A stretch of DNA of 33,425 nucleotides from an uncultured Dorea sp. (GTDB lineage Bacteria > Bacillota_A > Clostridia > Lachnospirales > Lachnospiraceae): NCBI GenBank assembly GCA_910578865.1, contig CAJTRM010000030.1, positions 1 to 33,425 on the forward strand. Reading direction: 5' to 3'. The position numbers and the translations under genes are program-made. The notes beneath the pieces are model-generated. The model did not search any database. It saw nothing but the letters and a program-made list of their open reading frames with translations, and was not told the origin of the DNA. Shown here piece after piece: positions 1 to 6,074 of this stretch (positions are counted from its first letter, which is position 1; every line of letters starts with the position of its first letter).

Positions 1-749
1 AGGGACAGGTATCTATCGGAAGGAATACATTTCCGGTAGATGCCTGTCTCTTTTTGTTGTTCCATGTCCTGGAGGGTGTTTTTGGAATTGATCTGAGTTT
101 TCAGGGCAATGTTTTCCTTCTCCAGCATCTCTAGTTCGGATCTGCCGGAGGCAGTGATAGTGCCGTTGGATTTCAGGGCATTCAGTTCTGTGATGCGTTT
201 CTGGTTTGCCTGGTACTGGTTGTTCAGGGAACGGAGTTCTTCCTGAGTGTTTTTGAAGTTCTGAGAAGTCTCTTGTGCGGAGGCGAGAGCCTTGTCGCGG
301 GTGACGGTGAAATGGTCGATGAGAGCCAGGATGCCTACAGTTGCGGCAGTAGCAGCGGCAATCATACCGACCGGCGAGGTGAAGAAGCCGGTGAGCATGG
401 GGCCGAGGCTAGCGAAAGCAGAGGCGGATTGAATTCCCAGCTTGGCTATGGCAGCGGAAACTTCTTCGGCGGAGCTTTCGAGCATGTCCATTTTACTGGC
501 TGCCTGCAAGATCTCCCCTTGGAGTTTTGGATTTAGGTGGAGACTGCCTAAGTGTTTTACTGCAGTGTTGACGTCCAGACCGTTTAGAGAACGGGAGAGC
601 TTTTTAAAATGGAATTTACCAGTAGTGCCAAGATTTTCTACAATATCAGTATAAGAGGTAAATTGACGTATTGCATTAGTGCTATTTTTGTTGTTTCCTA
701 AAAAACGAAGTGACAGTGTGGTGTGAAAGGGTCGTTTGATATGTTCCAT
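1..749 (-). pseudogene. Phage tail tape measure protein fragment, cut by the window edge
   Basis: An open minus-strand frame runs from an ATG at 749 off the left edge (249 codons visible). The translation has a polar start, a long hydrophobic stretch around residues 115-145 (...FFTSPVGMIAAATAATVG...) and then a heptad-like coiled coil (residues ~150-230, rich in E, N, Q, L). From memory of the family, a membrane-like helix followed by an ETSQNFKNTQEEL-type coiled coil is typical of tape measure proteins in clostridial phages, which set tail length and help DNA entry. There is no good ribosome-binding site before the ATG, and the frame is open upstream to a TAG at 771-773, so the N-terminus is probably lost. 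On the left the frame passes into a palindromic repeat (4-48), which may also have broken it. It lies downstream of the tail genes at 2874-5868 and has the same orientation, as expected in a tail module. Tape-measure identity is likely; broken status is inference. Confidence 0.6.
4..48. repeat. Palindromic repeat, ACAGGTATCT family, copy 1
   Basis: Arms at 4-21 (GACAGGTATCTATCGGAA) and 31-48 (TTCCGGTAGATGCCTGTC) pair over 18 positions with two G-U wobbles around a 9-nt loop. A run of T follows at 49-55, so on the plus strand it resembles a Rho-independent terminator for something left of the window. A related hairpin lies at 1920-1962. It overlaps the open frame of the tape measure fragment. 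Confidence 0.7.
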
Positions 750-761
750 GGAATCTTCATA

Positions 762-770
762 TGTTATAAT
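762..770 (+). promoter_or_regulatory. Extended -10 promoter for the zinc-ribbon gene
   Basis: TG-N-TATAAT (TG at 762-763, TATAAT at 765-770) is a perfect extended -10 element about 30 nt before the ATG at 802. The -35 region (742-747) is poor, which is usual for extended -10 promoters. It lies just beyond the 5' end of the tape measure fragment, so the rightward gene has its own promoter against the direction of the tail module. Confidence 0.5.
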
Positions 771-801
771 CTATAAAAAGGTATAAAAGGAGAGGAAACA
801 T

Positions 802-1641
802 ATGGGAAAAAATAAGTATTACTGTAAGATAGATGGGATTATCTATAACTTGAAAATGATTCAGGATATCATAGACGCGAATCCGAAATACCTGAGTGAG
901 GAGATATCTACGGCCTTGGAGAAGGAATATCATATAGCAGATCTAACTGCATTTTTGTTGGGTGAGATTATAGAAGAGACCAAAGAAATTCCGACAGACT
1001 ATGATAAAGCATTGAAAGAATTTCAGGCAAGGAACCGTAAAAGGTATGGAAATTCAGAAAGACAGTTGGAGGACACTTATGATAATTCAGGTAATGTTCT
1101 GTATAGAAGTGCGGATACGCCAAAACGGACAGAAGATAATAAGTACTACTGCAGGATAGACGGGGTTCTGTATAACTTGAAAAAGATCCAGGATATCATA
1201 GATGCGAATCCGAAATACCTAGGAGGGGAGATATCTATGGCCTTGTGGGAGGAATATCATATACCGGATCTAACTGCATTTTTATTGGGTGATATTATAG
1301 AAGAGACCAAAGAAATCCCGGCAGACTACAATGAAGCATTAAAGGAATATCAGGCAAGAAACCGTAAAAAGTACGGAATCCCCGAACGATTTCGGCATTC
1401 AGATGATTCCAATGATAAGAATTCCAGAAATAGGGGTTGTCCCCGCTGCGGAAGTACCAATTTTTCCAAACCAATATGGTCCTTATATGACTATAAATGT
1501 GGAACCTGCGGCCATGAATGGGTGAGGTGTCCAAAGTGTGGAGGCAGTAATATAAAAATAACCAAAACTCCGCCTCTCTGTGCAGGGAAGAATTCCTTCA
1601 ATAAATGTAAAACCTGTGGCCATGATTGGTTCAGGTGTTAA
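802..1641 (+). CDS. Hypothetical protein with duplicated N-terminal domain and two C-terminal zinc ribbons
   Basis: I do not recognise the family. The 279-residue protein has three parts. An ~84-residue unit starting NKYYCKIDG (residues 4-87) is repeated at residues 113-196 (NKYYCRIDG...), with roughly four fifths identity. Each unit is helix-rich and carries the shared block QDIIDANPKYL. The C-terminus (~residues 213-279) holds four CxxC knuckles (CPRC, CGTC, CPKC, CKTC) plus single cysteines, forming two zinc ribbons that each end in a CGH[ED]W motif. The ATG at 802 follows a strong AGGAGAGG site. The gene runs opposite to the flanking tail genes, between chaperone-like and tape measure genes, so it looks like an inserted cargo gene. 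Zinc ribbons suggest nucleic-acid or protein binding, but no function can be assigned. Confidence 0.75.
   Translation: MGKNKYYCKIDGIIYNLKMIQDIIDANPKYLSEEISTALEKEYHIADLTAFLLGEIIEETKEIPTDYDKALKEFQARNRKRYGNSERQLEDTYDNSGNVLYRSADTPKRTEDNKYYCRIDGVLYNLKKIQDIIDANPKYLGGEISMALWEEYHIPDLTAFLLGDIIEETKEIPADYNEALKEYQARNRKKYGIPERFRHSDDSNDKNSRNRGCPRCGSTNFSKPIWSLYDYKCGTCGHEWVRCPKCGGSNIKITKTPPLCAGKNSFNKCKTCGHDWFRC
811..1380 (+). repeat. Intragenic direct duplication (two ~243-bp units, 327 bp apart)
   Basis: Positions 811-1053 and 1138-1380 are colinear copies in the same frame and remain very similar at DNA level (for example CAGGATATCATAGA[CT]GCGAA in both). An 84-nt linker separates them. The close match suggests a recent in-frame duplication. 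Confidence 0.85.
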
Positions 1642-1755
1642 AGAATTATAAGAGGTATTTCATGTTCAAACGACAAAAAATCAGCGTTATACCAGACGCT
1701 AATCGGTAAACTTATCCGCCATAGGAAAAGGCGGCACACTTAGAATAAACAATAG

Positions 1756-1801
1756 TACCCTCAGTGTACAAGGGCGTGTATCCCTTTGTACACTGAGGGT
1801 A
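1756..1801. repeat. Palindromic repeat, TACCCTCAG family, copy 1
   Basis: Left arm TACCCTCAGTGTACAAGGG (1756-1774), loop CGTGTAT, right arm CCCTTTGTACACTGAGGGTA (1782-1801). Pairing is complete apart from a one-base bulge. Related copies lie at 3670-3690 (short) and 33307-33353 (full). Confidence 0.85.
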
Positions 1802-1919
1802 TGTTTAAAGAACCCCCATTCACACAGCTTGTTCATAACCCTATTTTTGTTATGTCCTGACTGTGAAGCAGAAAGACCTTTGGGGTGTCCGAATCAGCAA
1901 TAAGTCCGCTCAAAAAGCA

Positions 1920-1962
1920 ACAGGTATCTGTCGCAAAGATTATATTTCCGATAGACACCTGT
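1920..1962. repeat. Palindromic repeat, ACAGGTATCT family, copy 2
   Basis: Arms ACAGGTATCTGTCGCAAA (1920-1937) and TTTCCGATAGACACCTGT (1945-1962) around a 7-nt loop, with one wobble and two mismatches, then TTT. The arms match the element at 4-48, including ACAGGTATCT on the left and CCTGT on the right. Confidence 0.7.
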
Positions 1963-1996
1963 TTTGAGATAACAAAGAAAAATAACACTGGAGCAA

Positions 1997-2753
1997 TTAT
2001 ACAATATTTTCTTTGCAGAGATATTCATAGATGCGTTCACAGTCATAGTCAGGAGCAAATGTTTCGGCGGCATTGCAGATGGAAAGGATACCGGAAAGTT
2101 CTTCTTCCAGTTCATTCGCGATTCTTTCAGGGGCTGTGCCTCTTTCAAGTTTTTTAATGACCTGATGTATTAATTTAAGTGTGCTTCCCTTCTCAAGTCC
2201 TTCTTTCAGTCCTTCTTCGTGCCCTTCCTGACGTTCATAATATTTTTCCTCCCAGGCCTGCATATATTTCACCCCAATCTCTTCATTGGACTTCACCTTA
2301 CAGACCCGATCATGGATACGTTTAATACGATTGCTGCCTGAACTTACGGCAGCCTGCTCTGTAGTATGCTCCAGATAGTGGAGGAAATCTGCCAGTTCCT
2401 TTGTGACTTCGGAGTCATTCGTACCATGAATGTTCAGAAAGATCCGGGTGGCTCCGTCATCAAGGATACAGTCCGGCCGTTCCTTGCAGCAGGCATGGAA
2501 AGTGTAGCAATAGAGCCCATGTCCAAACAAATCGAAGGGGGTAATGATAATAATATAGGACTTATTCAGAACATTATAATCAGGAATCCCCGGCTCCAGT
2601 AAACTGGTATCGATGTCTGTCAAGCAGAGGTACCGGATGCCCGAAGATAATACTTAAGGCATCCTGATGTGTCTGCGGATCTTCCATCACTTCATCAAAG
2701 AGGAAACGGTCAGTAAGGTTTAAGTCACCAAATGGTATTAAATTGTGTTTCAT
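1997..2753 (-). pseudogene. Rpn-family recombination-promoting nuclease, internally deleted and frameshifted
   Basis: The Rpn family (PD-(D/E)XK nuclease/putative transposase) is normally about 300 residues. Here an ATG at 2753 with an AAGGAG site opens a typical start (MKHNLIPFGDLNLTDRFLFDEVMEDPQ... to HPVPLL), ending near 2624. The rest, ...IDTSLLEPGIPDYNVLNKSYIIIITPFDLFG... to the C-terminus, continues in another frame to a TAA at 1997-1999. The segment expected between them is missing; in relatives it carries the remaining nuclease core, including the NTEMQ-type motif. An internal deletion of roughly 60 codons changed the frame. The C-terminal half is intact (LHYLEHTTEQAA, YMQAWEEKYYERQEGHEEGLKEG). 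A shorter protein could start at a TTG near 2623 but would lack the nuclease core. Family known; deletion inferred from missing conserved segments. Confidence 0.8.
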
Positions 2754-2873
2754 ATGTTCTCCTTATTATTTTATCACAGTATGCAGCCGGTTAACAGGTA
2801 AATTTAAAAAAGATATCATCGTCCTTTCCGGCCATTTGCAGGAACTAAGGAAATACAAGAGAATTTAGGAAAA

Positions 2874-3401
2874 CTAAGAGTTCTGTATATCCCGCATGTC
2901 CCGCAGGGCTTCGACGGCTTCTTTCAGGTTGAGCTTATCCGGGTCAATATGCTTTATCTTGTCTGTCATGGCAGCCAGGAGAGCGCCGAAGGTATCCTCC
3001 CGGCGATGGATCAGCTGCTGTTTGCGGTATTCCACCATTTTGTCTGTATCAGAGAGGATTCCGTACATCTGGATGACCGCCTCCTGGTAGGGGCATGTCT
3101 GGATGGAATCCTTATCCCATTCAAAGAATTCATGGTAAAGCTCCATTAATTCTTCGTCGTTTATCACTGCTTCGTATACATTTTCCCGGACAACAGTGCT
3201 GCCTTCTTCCATGTCGAAGCTAAGGCCGTCTACACAATGCAGGAAGAATACGTTGATCAGCATCATGTCCGCATAATAGGGAGCGTACTGTACATATCCT
3301 GCTTCATCAGTTACAAAATATCCCTCCGTCAGCTCCTGGGGCATCAGGATGCGGTCCTGCATGGTGAGGGCGGGTTTGATTTTTATCTGTTCCTTTTTCA
3401 T
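2874..3401 (-). CDS. Tail assembly chaperone-like phage protein
   Basis: 175 residues, acidic and helix-rich, with no membrane segment. The ATG at 3401 directly follows the stop of the 69-residue gene (TAAATG), and an AAGGAGGA site lies inside that gene's end, so the two are translationally linked. Residues ~25-115 (Y..P.YADMMLINVFFLH...VYEAVINDEELMELYHEF) resemble, from memory, small proteins between the tail tube and tape measure genes in clostridial siphophages, the place of tail assembly chaperones (gpG/gpGT role) that hold tape measure during tail building. Assignment rests mainly on position and this loose resemblance. No slippery frameshift site was identified. Downstream lie an Rpn remnant and repeats, so the expected direct link to tape measure is interrupted. 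Confidence 0.5.
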   Translation of the reverse strand: MKKEQIKIKPALTMQDRILMPQELTEGYFVTDEAGYVQYAPYYADMMLINVFFLHCVDGLSFDMEEGSTVVRENVYEAVINDEELMELYHEFFEWDKDSIQTCPYQEAVIQMYGILSDTDKMVEYRKQQLIHRREDTFGALLAAMTDKIKHIDPDKLNLKEAVEALRDMRDIQNS

Positions 3402-3611
3402 TTAGAGTTCCTCCTTCTTTTCGGGTCTGTTTTCTTTCCATTTCTGATAAGCGTATCTGGTCTCGGATTTGAGGTACCAGCATACGATCCTGCCTTTTTT
3501 GCCGGGAAGTTCAGATTCGCAGACGTGTACCGGCTGGCAATTAAGCCTTGCGTACATCAGAATCTGAGGAAGGGTGTCAATGGGGACAAGGTTTGTTTCC
3601 CCGTAGCACAT
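3402..3611 (-). CDS. Small phage-module protein, possibly 5'-truncated
   Basis: The 69-residue frame begins MCYGETNLVPIDTLPQILMYARLNC and is basic toward the C-terminus. I do not recognise it. The frame continues upstream of the ATG (…GDIISRLRFDTLKEAF-MCYG…) for about 20 plausible codons, but no ATG, GTG or TTG occurs before an in-frame TGA inside a palindromic repeat fragment at 3670-3690. The ATG at 3611 has only a weak AAAAGAAG site. The original start may therefore have been lost when the repeat inserted, leaving the gene broken or weakly translated. It overlaps the control of the next gene (TAAATG junction), so even a damaged frame could matter for coupling. Confidence 0.5.
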   Translation of the reverse strand: MCYGETNLVPIDTLPQILMYARLNCQPVHVCESELPGKKGRIVCWYLKSETRYAYQKWKENRPEKKEEL

Positions 3612-3669
3612 AAAGGCTTCTTTTAATGTGTCAAATCTTAATCTGCTGATAATATCACCTACTTTGCTG

Positions 3670-3690
3670 TACCCTCAGCGGACAAGGGTA
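3670..3690. repeat. Palindromic repeat, TACCCTCAG family, short copy
   Basis: TACCCTCAGCGGACAAGGG (3670-3688) followed by TA matches the left arm of the full copies at 1756 and 33307, but loop and right arm are missing. It lies directly upstream of the 69-residue gene and supplies its in-frame upstream stop. Confidence 0.7.
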
Positions 3691-3708
3691 TACATAATTG
3701 AAAAACGT

Positions 3709-3751
3709 AAAAAATAGGGCAGAAATGTGCATGTACTGCAATTTCTGCCCT
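3709..3751 (-). terminator. Rho-independent terminator after the tail-tube-like gene
   Basis: On the minus strand AGGGCAGAAAT (3751-3741) pairs perfectly with ATTTCTGCCCT (3726-3716) around a 14-nt loop, followed by a T-run (A-run at 3709-3714 on the plus strand). It sits about 70 nt after the stop at 3823. A second hairpin lies between (3765-3786). Confidence 0.8.
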
Positions 3752-3764
3752 GAGGGCAATGACA

Positions 3765-3786
3765 GCCGAAGCGCTAAGGCTTCGGC
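3765..3786 (-). other. Hairpin upstream of the terminator
   Basis: GCCGAAGC (3765-3772) and GCTTCGGC (3779-3786) form a perfect 8-bp stem with a 6-nt loop. With the terminator at 3709-3751 it makes a tandem structured 3' end, possibly an RNA-stability element. No T-run follows directly. Confidence 0.6.
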
Positions 3787-3822
3787 CGCCATTGTGGTAT
3801 GTGAACAAAACTACAATACAGA

Positions 3823-4569
3823 CTAATTCTCCTCTGCTTCTTCGATAATGAGATCAAGCATGTTATCATCCTTGTCTGCCATTAAATCACAGGTGATCGT
3901 GATGGCGCCAGGTTCGCCGTTGTTGGCGAATGCAAGAGACATCTGTGACTGAGGAACGCATTTGTATGCGATCATCCTTGCCGGAAGGATATCGTCGTCC
4001 TCTGTCTTCATGTATGTCTCGCCTTCGACGATAAATGCTTTCGGGAAGCTTGTGGATTTGATGTTGATCCTCTCTACCTTGTCGGATACGACCTTCGTAT
4101 AGTAGGCAACTACGACGGAGCCGTCCGGAACGTCTGTGAAAGTAACGTCCTTTCCTGCGATAACCCCGGTTAACTCGCTGTCGCTTACGCAGTCGTCCTT
4201 CTCCAGGTAGAAGTTGGAGACAGAACCTTCCGCCGGCGCACTGCCGAGAGTGATCTTTCCGCCTTCTACAACGTGTTCTTCACGTTTTGTATATTTAGCG
4301 TCCTGAGACTTCCTGCCGCCTGTGATCATTTCCCACAGCTTCACAGACTGCATCTGTGTCTCGATGGTGAGTGTTCCTCCCTTTTCACCTGAGAAGGAAA
4401 CTCTCTTCGGATGTCCGTGTCCGCCGTATGCGAACATCGTCTCACCTGTAAGCTCTGTTGTTGTTGTGTTGGCAAAATCCAGGTTCAGGAATGGTTTCTT
4501 TGTGTTGTAATCCATAAAGATCAGTTTCTGCACCTCTCTGTTAGCCATTGTTGAATTTAATCCCATCAT
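3823..4569 (-). CDS. Phage major tail (tail-tube-like) protein
   Basis: About 248 residues from the ATG pair at 4569/4566, served by AGGAGGA (4574-4580), which abuts the stop of the upstream gene (TAA at 4583-4581). An upstream in-frame ATG at 4605 lies inside that gene and is unlikely. The protein is beta-rich and Gly/Thr-rich, begins MMGLNSTMANREVQKLIFMDY, and contains TGETMFAYGGHGHPKRVSFSGEKG and a C-terminal block ending ITITCDLMADKDDNMLDLI. From memory this layout (early aromatic strand, then A-[YF]-GG-x-G, then a strand reading LTIETQ) is that of major structural tail proteins in clostridial phages, forming the tube around tape measure. No signal peptide or membrane segment. A strong terminator follows. 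Tail tube versus other tail structural protein cannot be separated by eye. Confidence 0.65.
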   Translation of the reverse strand: MMGLNSTMANREVQKLIFMDYNTKKPFLNLDFANTTTTELTGETMFAYGGHGHPKRVSFSGEKGGTLTIETQMQSVKLWEMITGGRKSQDAKYTKREEHVVEGGKITLGSAPAEGSVSNFYLEKDDCVSDSELTGVIAGKDVTFTDVPDGSVVVAYYTKVVSDKVERINIKSTSFPKAFIVEGETYMKTEDDDILPARMIAYKCVPQSQMSLAFANNGEPGAITITCDLMADKDDNMLDLIIEEAEEN

Positions 4570-4580
4570 GTAGTCCTCCT

Positions 4581-5342
4581 TTAATTTGTAATGTTTTTGT
4601 ACCATGAGTTAAAATCGAATTTGTGTTCTTTGTCGCCCCAGACGGATACGGCAGTTTTGCCGCATTCGTAGACATCATTGCTGCGTAGCCTTGCAAATGT
4701 ATCCCATAATTGGTAGACGGTCATATCCCACACGTTTGTATAGTTAATGCTGTTATGCCTGGCGCATACGGCGGAGATAATGTTCCCGAGCTCAAGATTT
4801 GAGTCGGTTTTTGGTTTTGTACGGGCCTGGTTTTTCTTTTTCTGCATTTCCATGTACCGCGCGAGCCCTTTTTTGTTCTTCACCTTTGCCAGGTTAATGT
4901 TGGTTTTGGTATCAATGTGGTTAAACTGAAGAATAATGTCGCAGACCAGGGAATAGTTGTTTTTCTGGATGCGCCCTGTGATGCTGCCGTCTTCTTTTGT
5001 GAGCAGGAAAGCGTCCTGTTCAGGGTCATATCTGACATTTTCCAGGAAGAAAGAGTCAAGCAGGATGGAAAAGGACACCTGGGTGCCCGGGCTGCTGACT
5101 GCAATGTCATACATGCCAAGCATTGTCCTGTCGTCTTCGGACAAGGTCTGATACCAGTCGTTCAGCTGAGGTTGTACCTGGGTACAGTAGGTTTGCGGTG
5201 ATATGCCGAGCAGAGCAATATACGTGGAGTAAGCCCGGTAAGAGAGTGCGGCGATATCCCTGAGAGTGCAGGGCTTGATGCTGCCGACCCCCAGTATAGG
5301 GAATGGGTTCGGGCTTATCAGGTCAAAATAGTCAAGCTTCAT
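4581..5342 (-). CDS. Conserved phage tail-cluster protein (253 aa)
   Basis: The ATG at 5342 (MKLDYFDLISPNPFPILGVGSIKPCTLRDI) is preceded by AGGTGA and lies 4 nt after the upstream stop, so the longer frame from 5453 is not the real start. From memory, clostridial phage tail clusters contain a protein with the same plan: an LISP.P....VG.I..PTLR[DE]I start, a middle that tracks a single structural domain, a K-rich linker (here ~residues 165-185), and an ending NIISAV...H.SIN..NVWD.T..QL.D.F.RL followed by VSVWG...FD...WYKN. All of these are visible here. Exact function is unknown to me; its place next to tube and completion genes suggests a tail assembly or connector role. Gene spacing of 4 and 11 nt marks one operon. 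Confidence 0.65.
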   Translation of the reverse strand: MKLDYFDLISPNPFPILGVGSIKPCTLRDIAALSYRAYSTYIALLGISPQTYCTQVQPQLNDWYQTLSEDDRTMLGMYDIAVSSPGTQVSFSILLDSFFLENVRYDPEQDAFLLTKEDGSITGRIQKNNYSLVCDIILQFNHIDTKTNINLAKVKNKKGLARYMEMQKKKNQARTKPKTDSNLELGNIISAVCARHNSINYTNVWDMTVYQLWDTFARLRSNDVYECGKTAVSVWGDKEHKFDFNSWYKNITN

Positions 5343-5346
5343 AAGG

Positions 5347-5868
5347 TCACCTGTAGATGCTGTAGACAATGGATTTTCCGTACCAGCCGTTATCTCTCCA
5401 GTGAGAAGTGACAGGATCCTTATCTTCTGTAAGGTTGATCTGTCCGATTCCAAGACTGCGGGAGAAATCCATATCTTTGCTCAGATTCCGGTGGACTGCT
5501 GCGATCACCATATCAATTCTGTTGCCGGCAAGGCCGTAGCTGCTCTTGTAGAACTCTTTTTCTGCATTTGTCAGACGGATGTTCTCTAAAGAGGCATAAG
5601 CACTGATCGTAAGCTTATGTTCCAGAGTTGATTTTCTGACATATGCGACTTCTGTGTCCAGGCAGAGGCAGATTGCCTGATGTTCCGGTACAGTCCCGGG
5701 ATGAAATGGTGTGTCCAGGCAGTGTGCGGACCAGTTTTCCTCTAATGAAAGCGTCTCATCTGTCCGGGGCATGACCAGTTTCTGAATTAACTCATCTTTC
5801 AGAAACCGGGGAATGAGTATGTCTTTGATGTTTCCTGAATGGACCAGGGAATCCGGTGGTATTCCCAT
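5347..5868 (-). CDS. Phage tail-completion-like protein (173 aa)
   Basis: The chosen ATG at 5868 (MGIPPDSLVHSGNIKDILIPRFL) has an excellent AAGGAGGTGA site. The longer frame to 5991 enters a structured non-coding region and is rejected. The C-terminal third (GNRIDMVIAAVHRNL...DFSRSLGIGQINLTE...WYGKSIVYSIYR) resembles, from memory, a small protein of clostridial phage tail clusters with a [NR]RIDxx...DFGIGK.KL...YYGR.L.Y pattern. It is the first gene of the tail set, directly following the RNA polymerase gene after a 206-nt gap with a long hairpin. It is 4 nt from the next gene. Function is inferred from position only. Confidence 0.55.
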   Translation of the reverse strand: MGIPPDSLVHSGNIKDILIPRFLKDELIQKLVMPRTDETLSLEENWSAHCLDTPFHPGTVPEHQAICLCLDTEVAYVRKSTLEHKLTISAYASLENIRLTNAEKEFYKSSYGLAGNRIDMVIAAVHRNLSKDMDFSRSLGIGQINLTEDKDPVTSHWRDNGWYGKSIVYSIYR

Positions 5869-5959
5869 AGGTTTCACCTCCTTAAGTATTTTTGGGTTAT
5901 GGGGACATTTGCAGATAGGGCATGCTCCCTTGTAGGCAAATAAGTGTAAAAATGGAAAT

Positions 5960-6000
5960 GTTCTGCATTTGCAAGGCTTTGAGACCTGCAAATGCAGAAC
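5960..6000 (-). promoter_or_regulatory. Perfect 14-bp inverted repeat between the RNA polymerase gene and the tail genes
   Basis: GTTCTGCATTTGCA (5960-5973) and TGCAAATGCAGAAC (5987-6000) are exact complements around a 13-nt loop. The motif ATTTGCA occurs again at 5906-5912. On the minus strand no T-run follows directly, so it is not a standard terminator. It lies in the 206-nt gap between the polymerase stop (6075) and the first tail gene start (5868), where a control element for tail expression would be expected: operator, polymerase-specific promoter part or RNA processing hairpin. Role is inference. Confidence 0.5.
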
Positions 6001-6074
6001 GTGTGTTTGAAAAAGAAATCCGGATATGCTGGAAAATTCAGGGAATTCCGGGTATTTGAACTTGTAAATGCGTG

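Larger units (their letters stand above)
1642..1996. other. Intergenic region with several hairpins, no gene seen
   Basis: No convincing coding frame. It contains small dyads (AGCGT...ACGCT near 1682-1700; CCGCC...GGCGG near 1717-1735), the full TACCCTCAG palindrome (1756-1801) and the ACAGGTATCT palindrome (1920-1962). It separates the convergent zinc-ribbon gene and the broken Rpn gene, so some of the hairpins probably also terminate transcription. Confidence 0.6.

Noticed and set aside
1997..2623. Intact 208-aa Rpn protein from a TTG start
   Set aside because: The upstream frame encodes the true family N-terminus in another frame, and the conserved segment between is missing, so this is the tail of a broken gene.
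5869..5991. N-terminal extension of the 173-aa tail gene with CxC...CxxC pattern (KPCKCRT...ACPICKCP)
   Set aside because: It overlaps the inverted repeat, and the internal ATG at 5868 has an ideal AAGGAGGTGA site; the cysteines are most likely chance.
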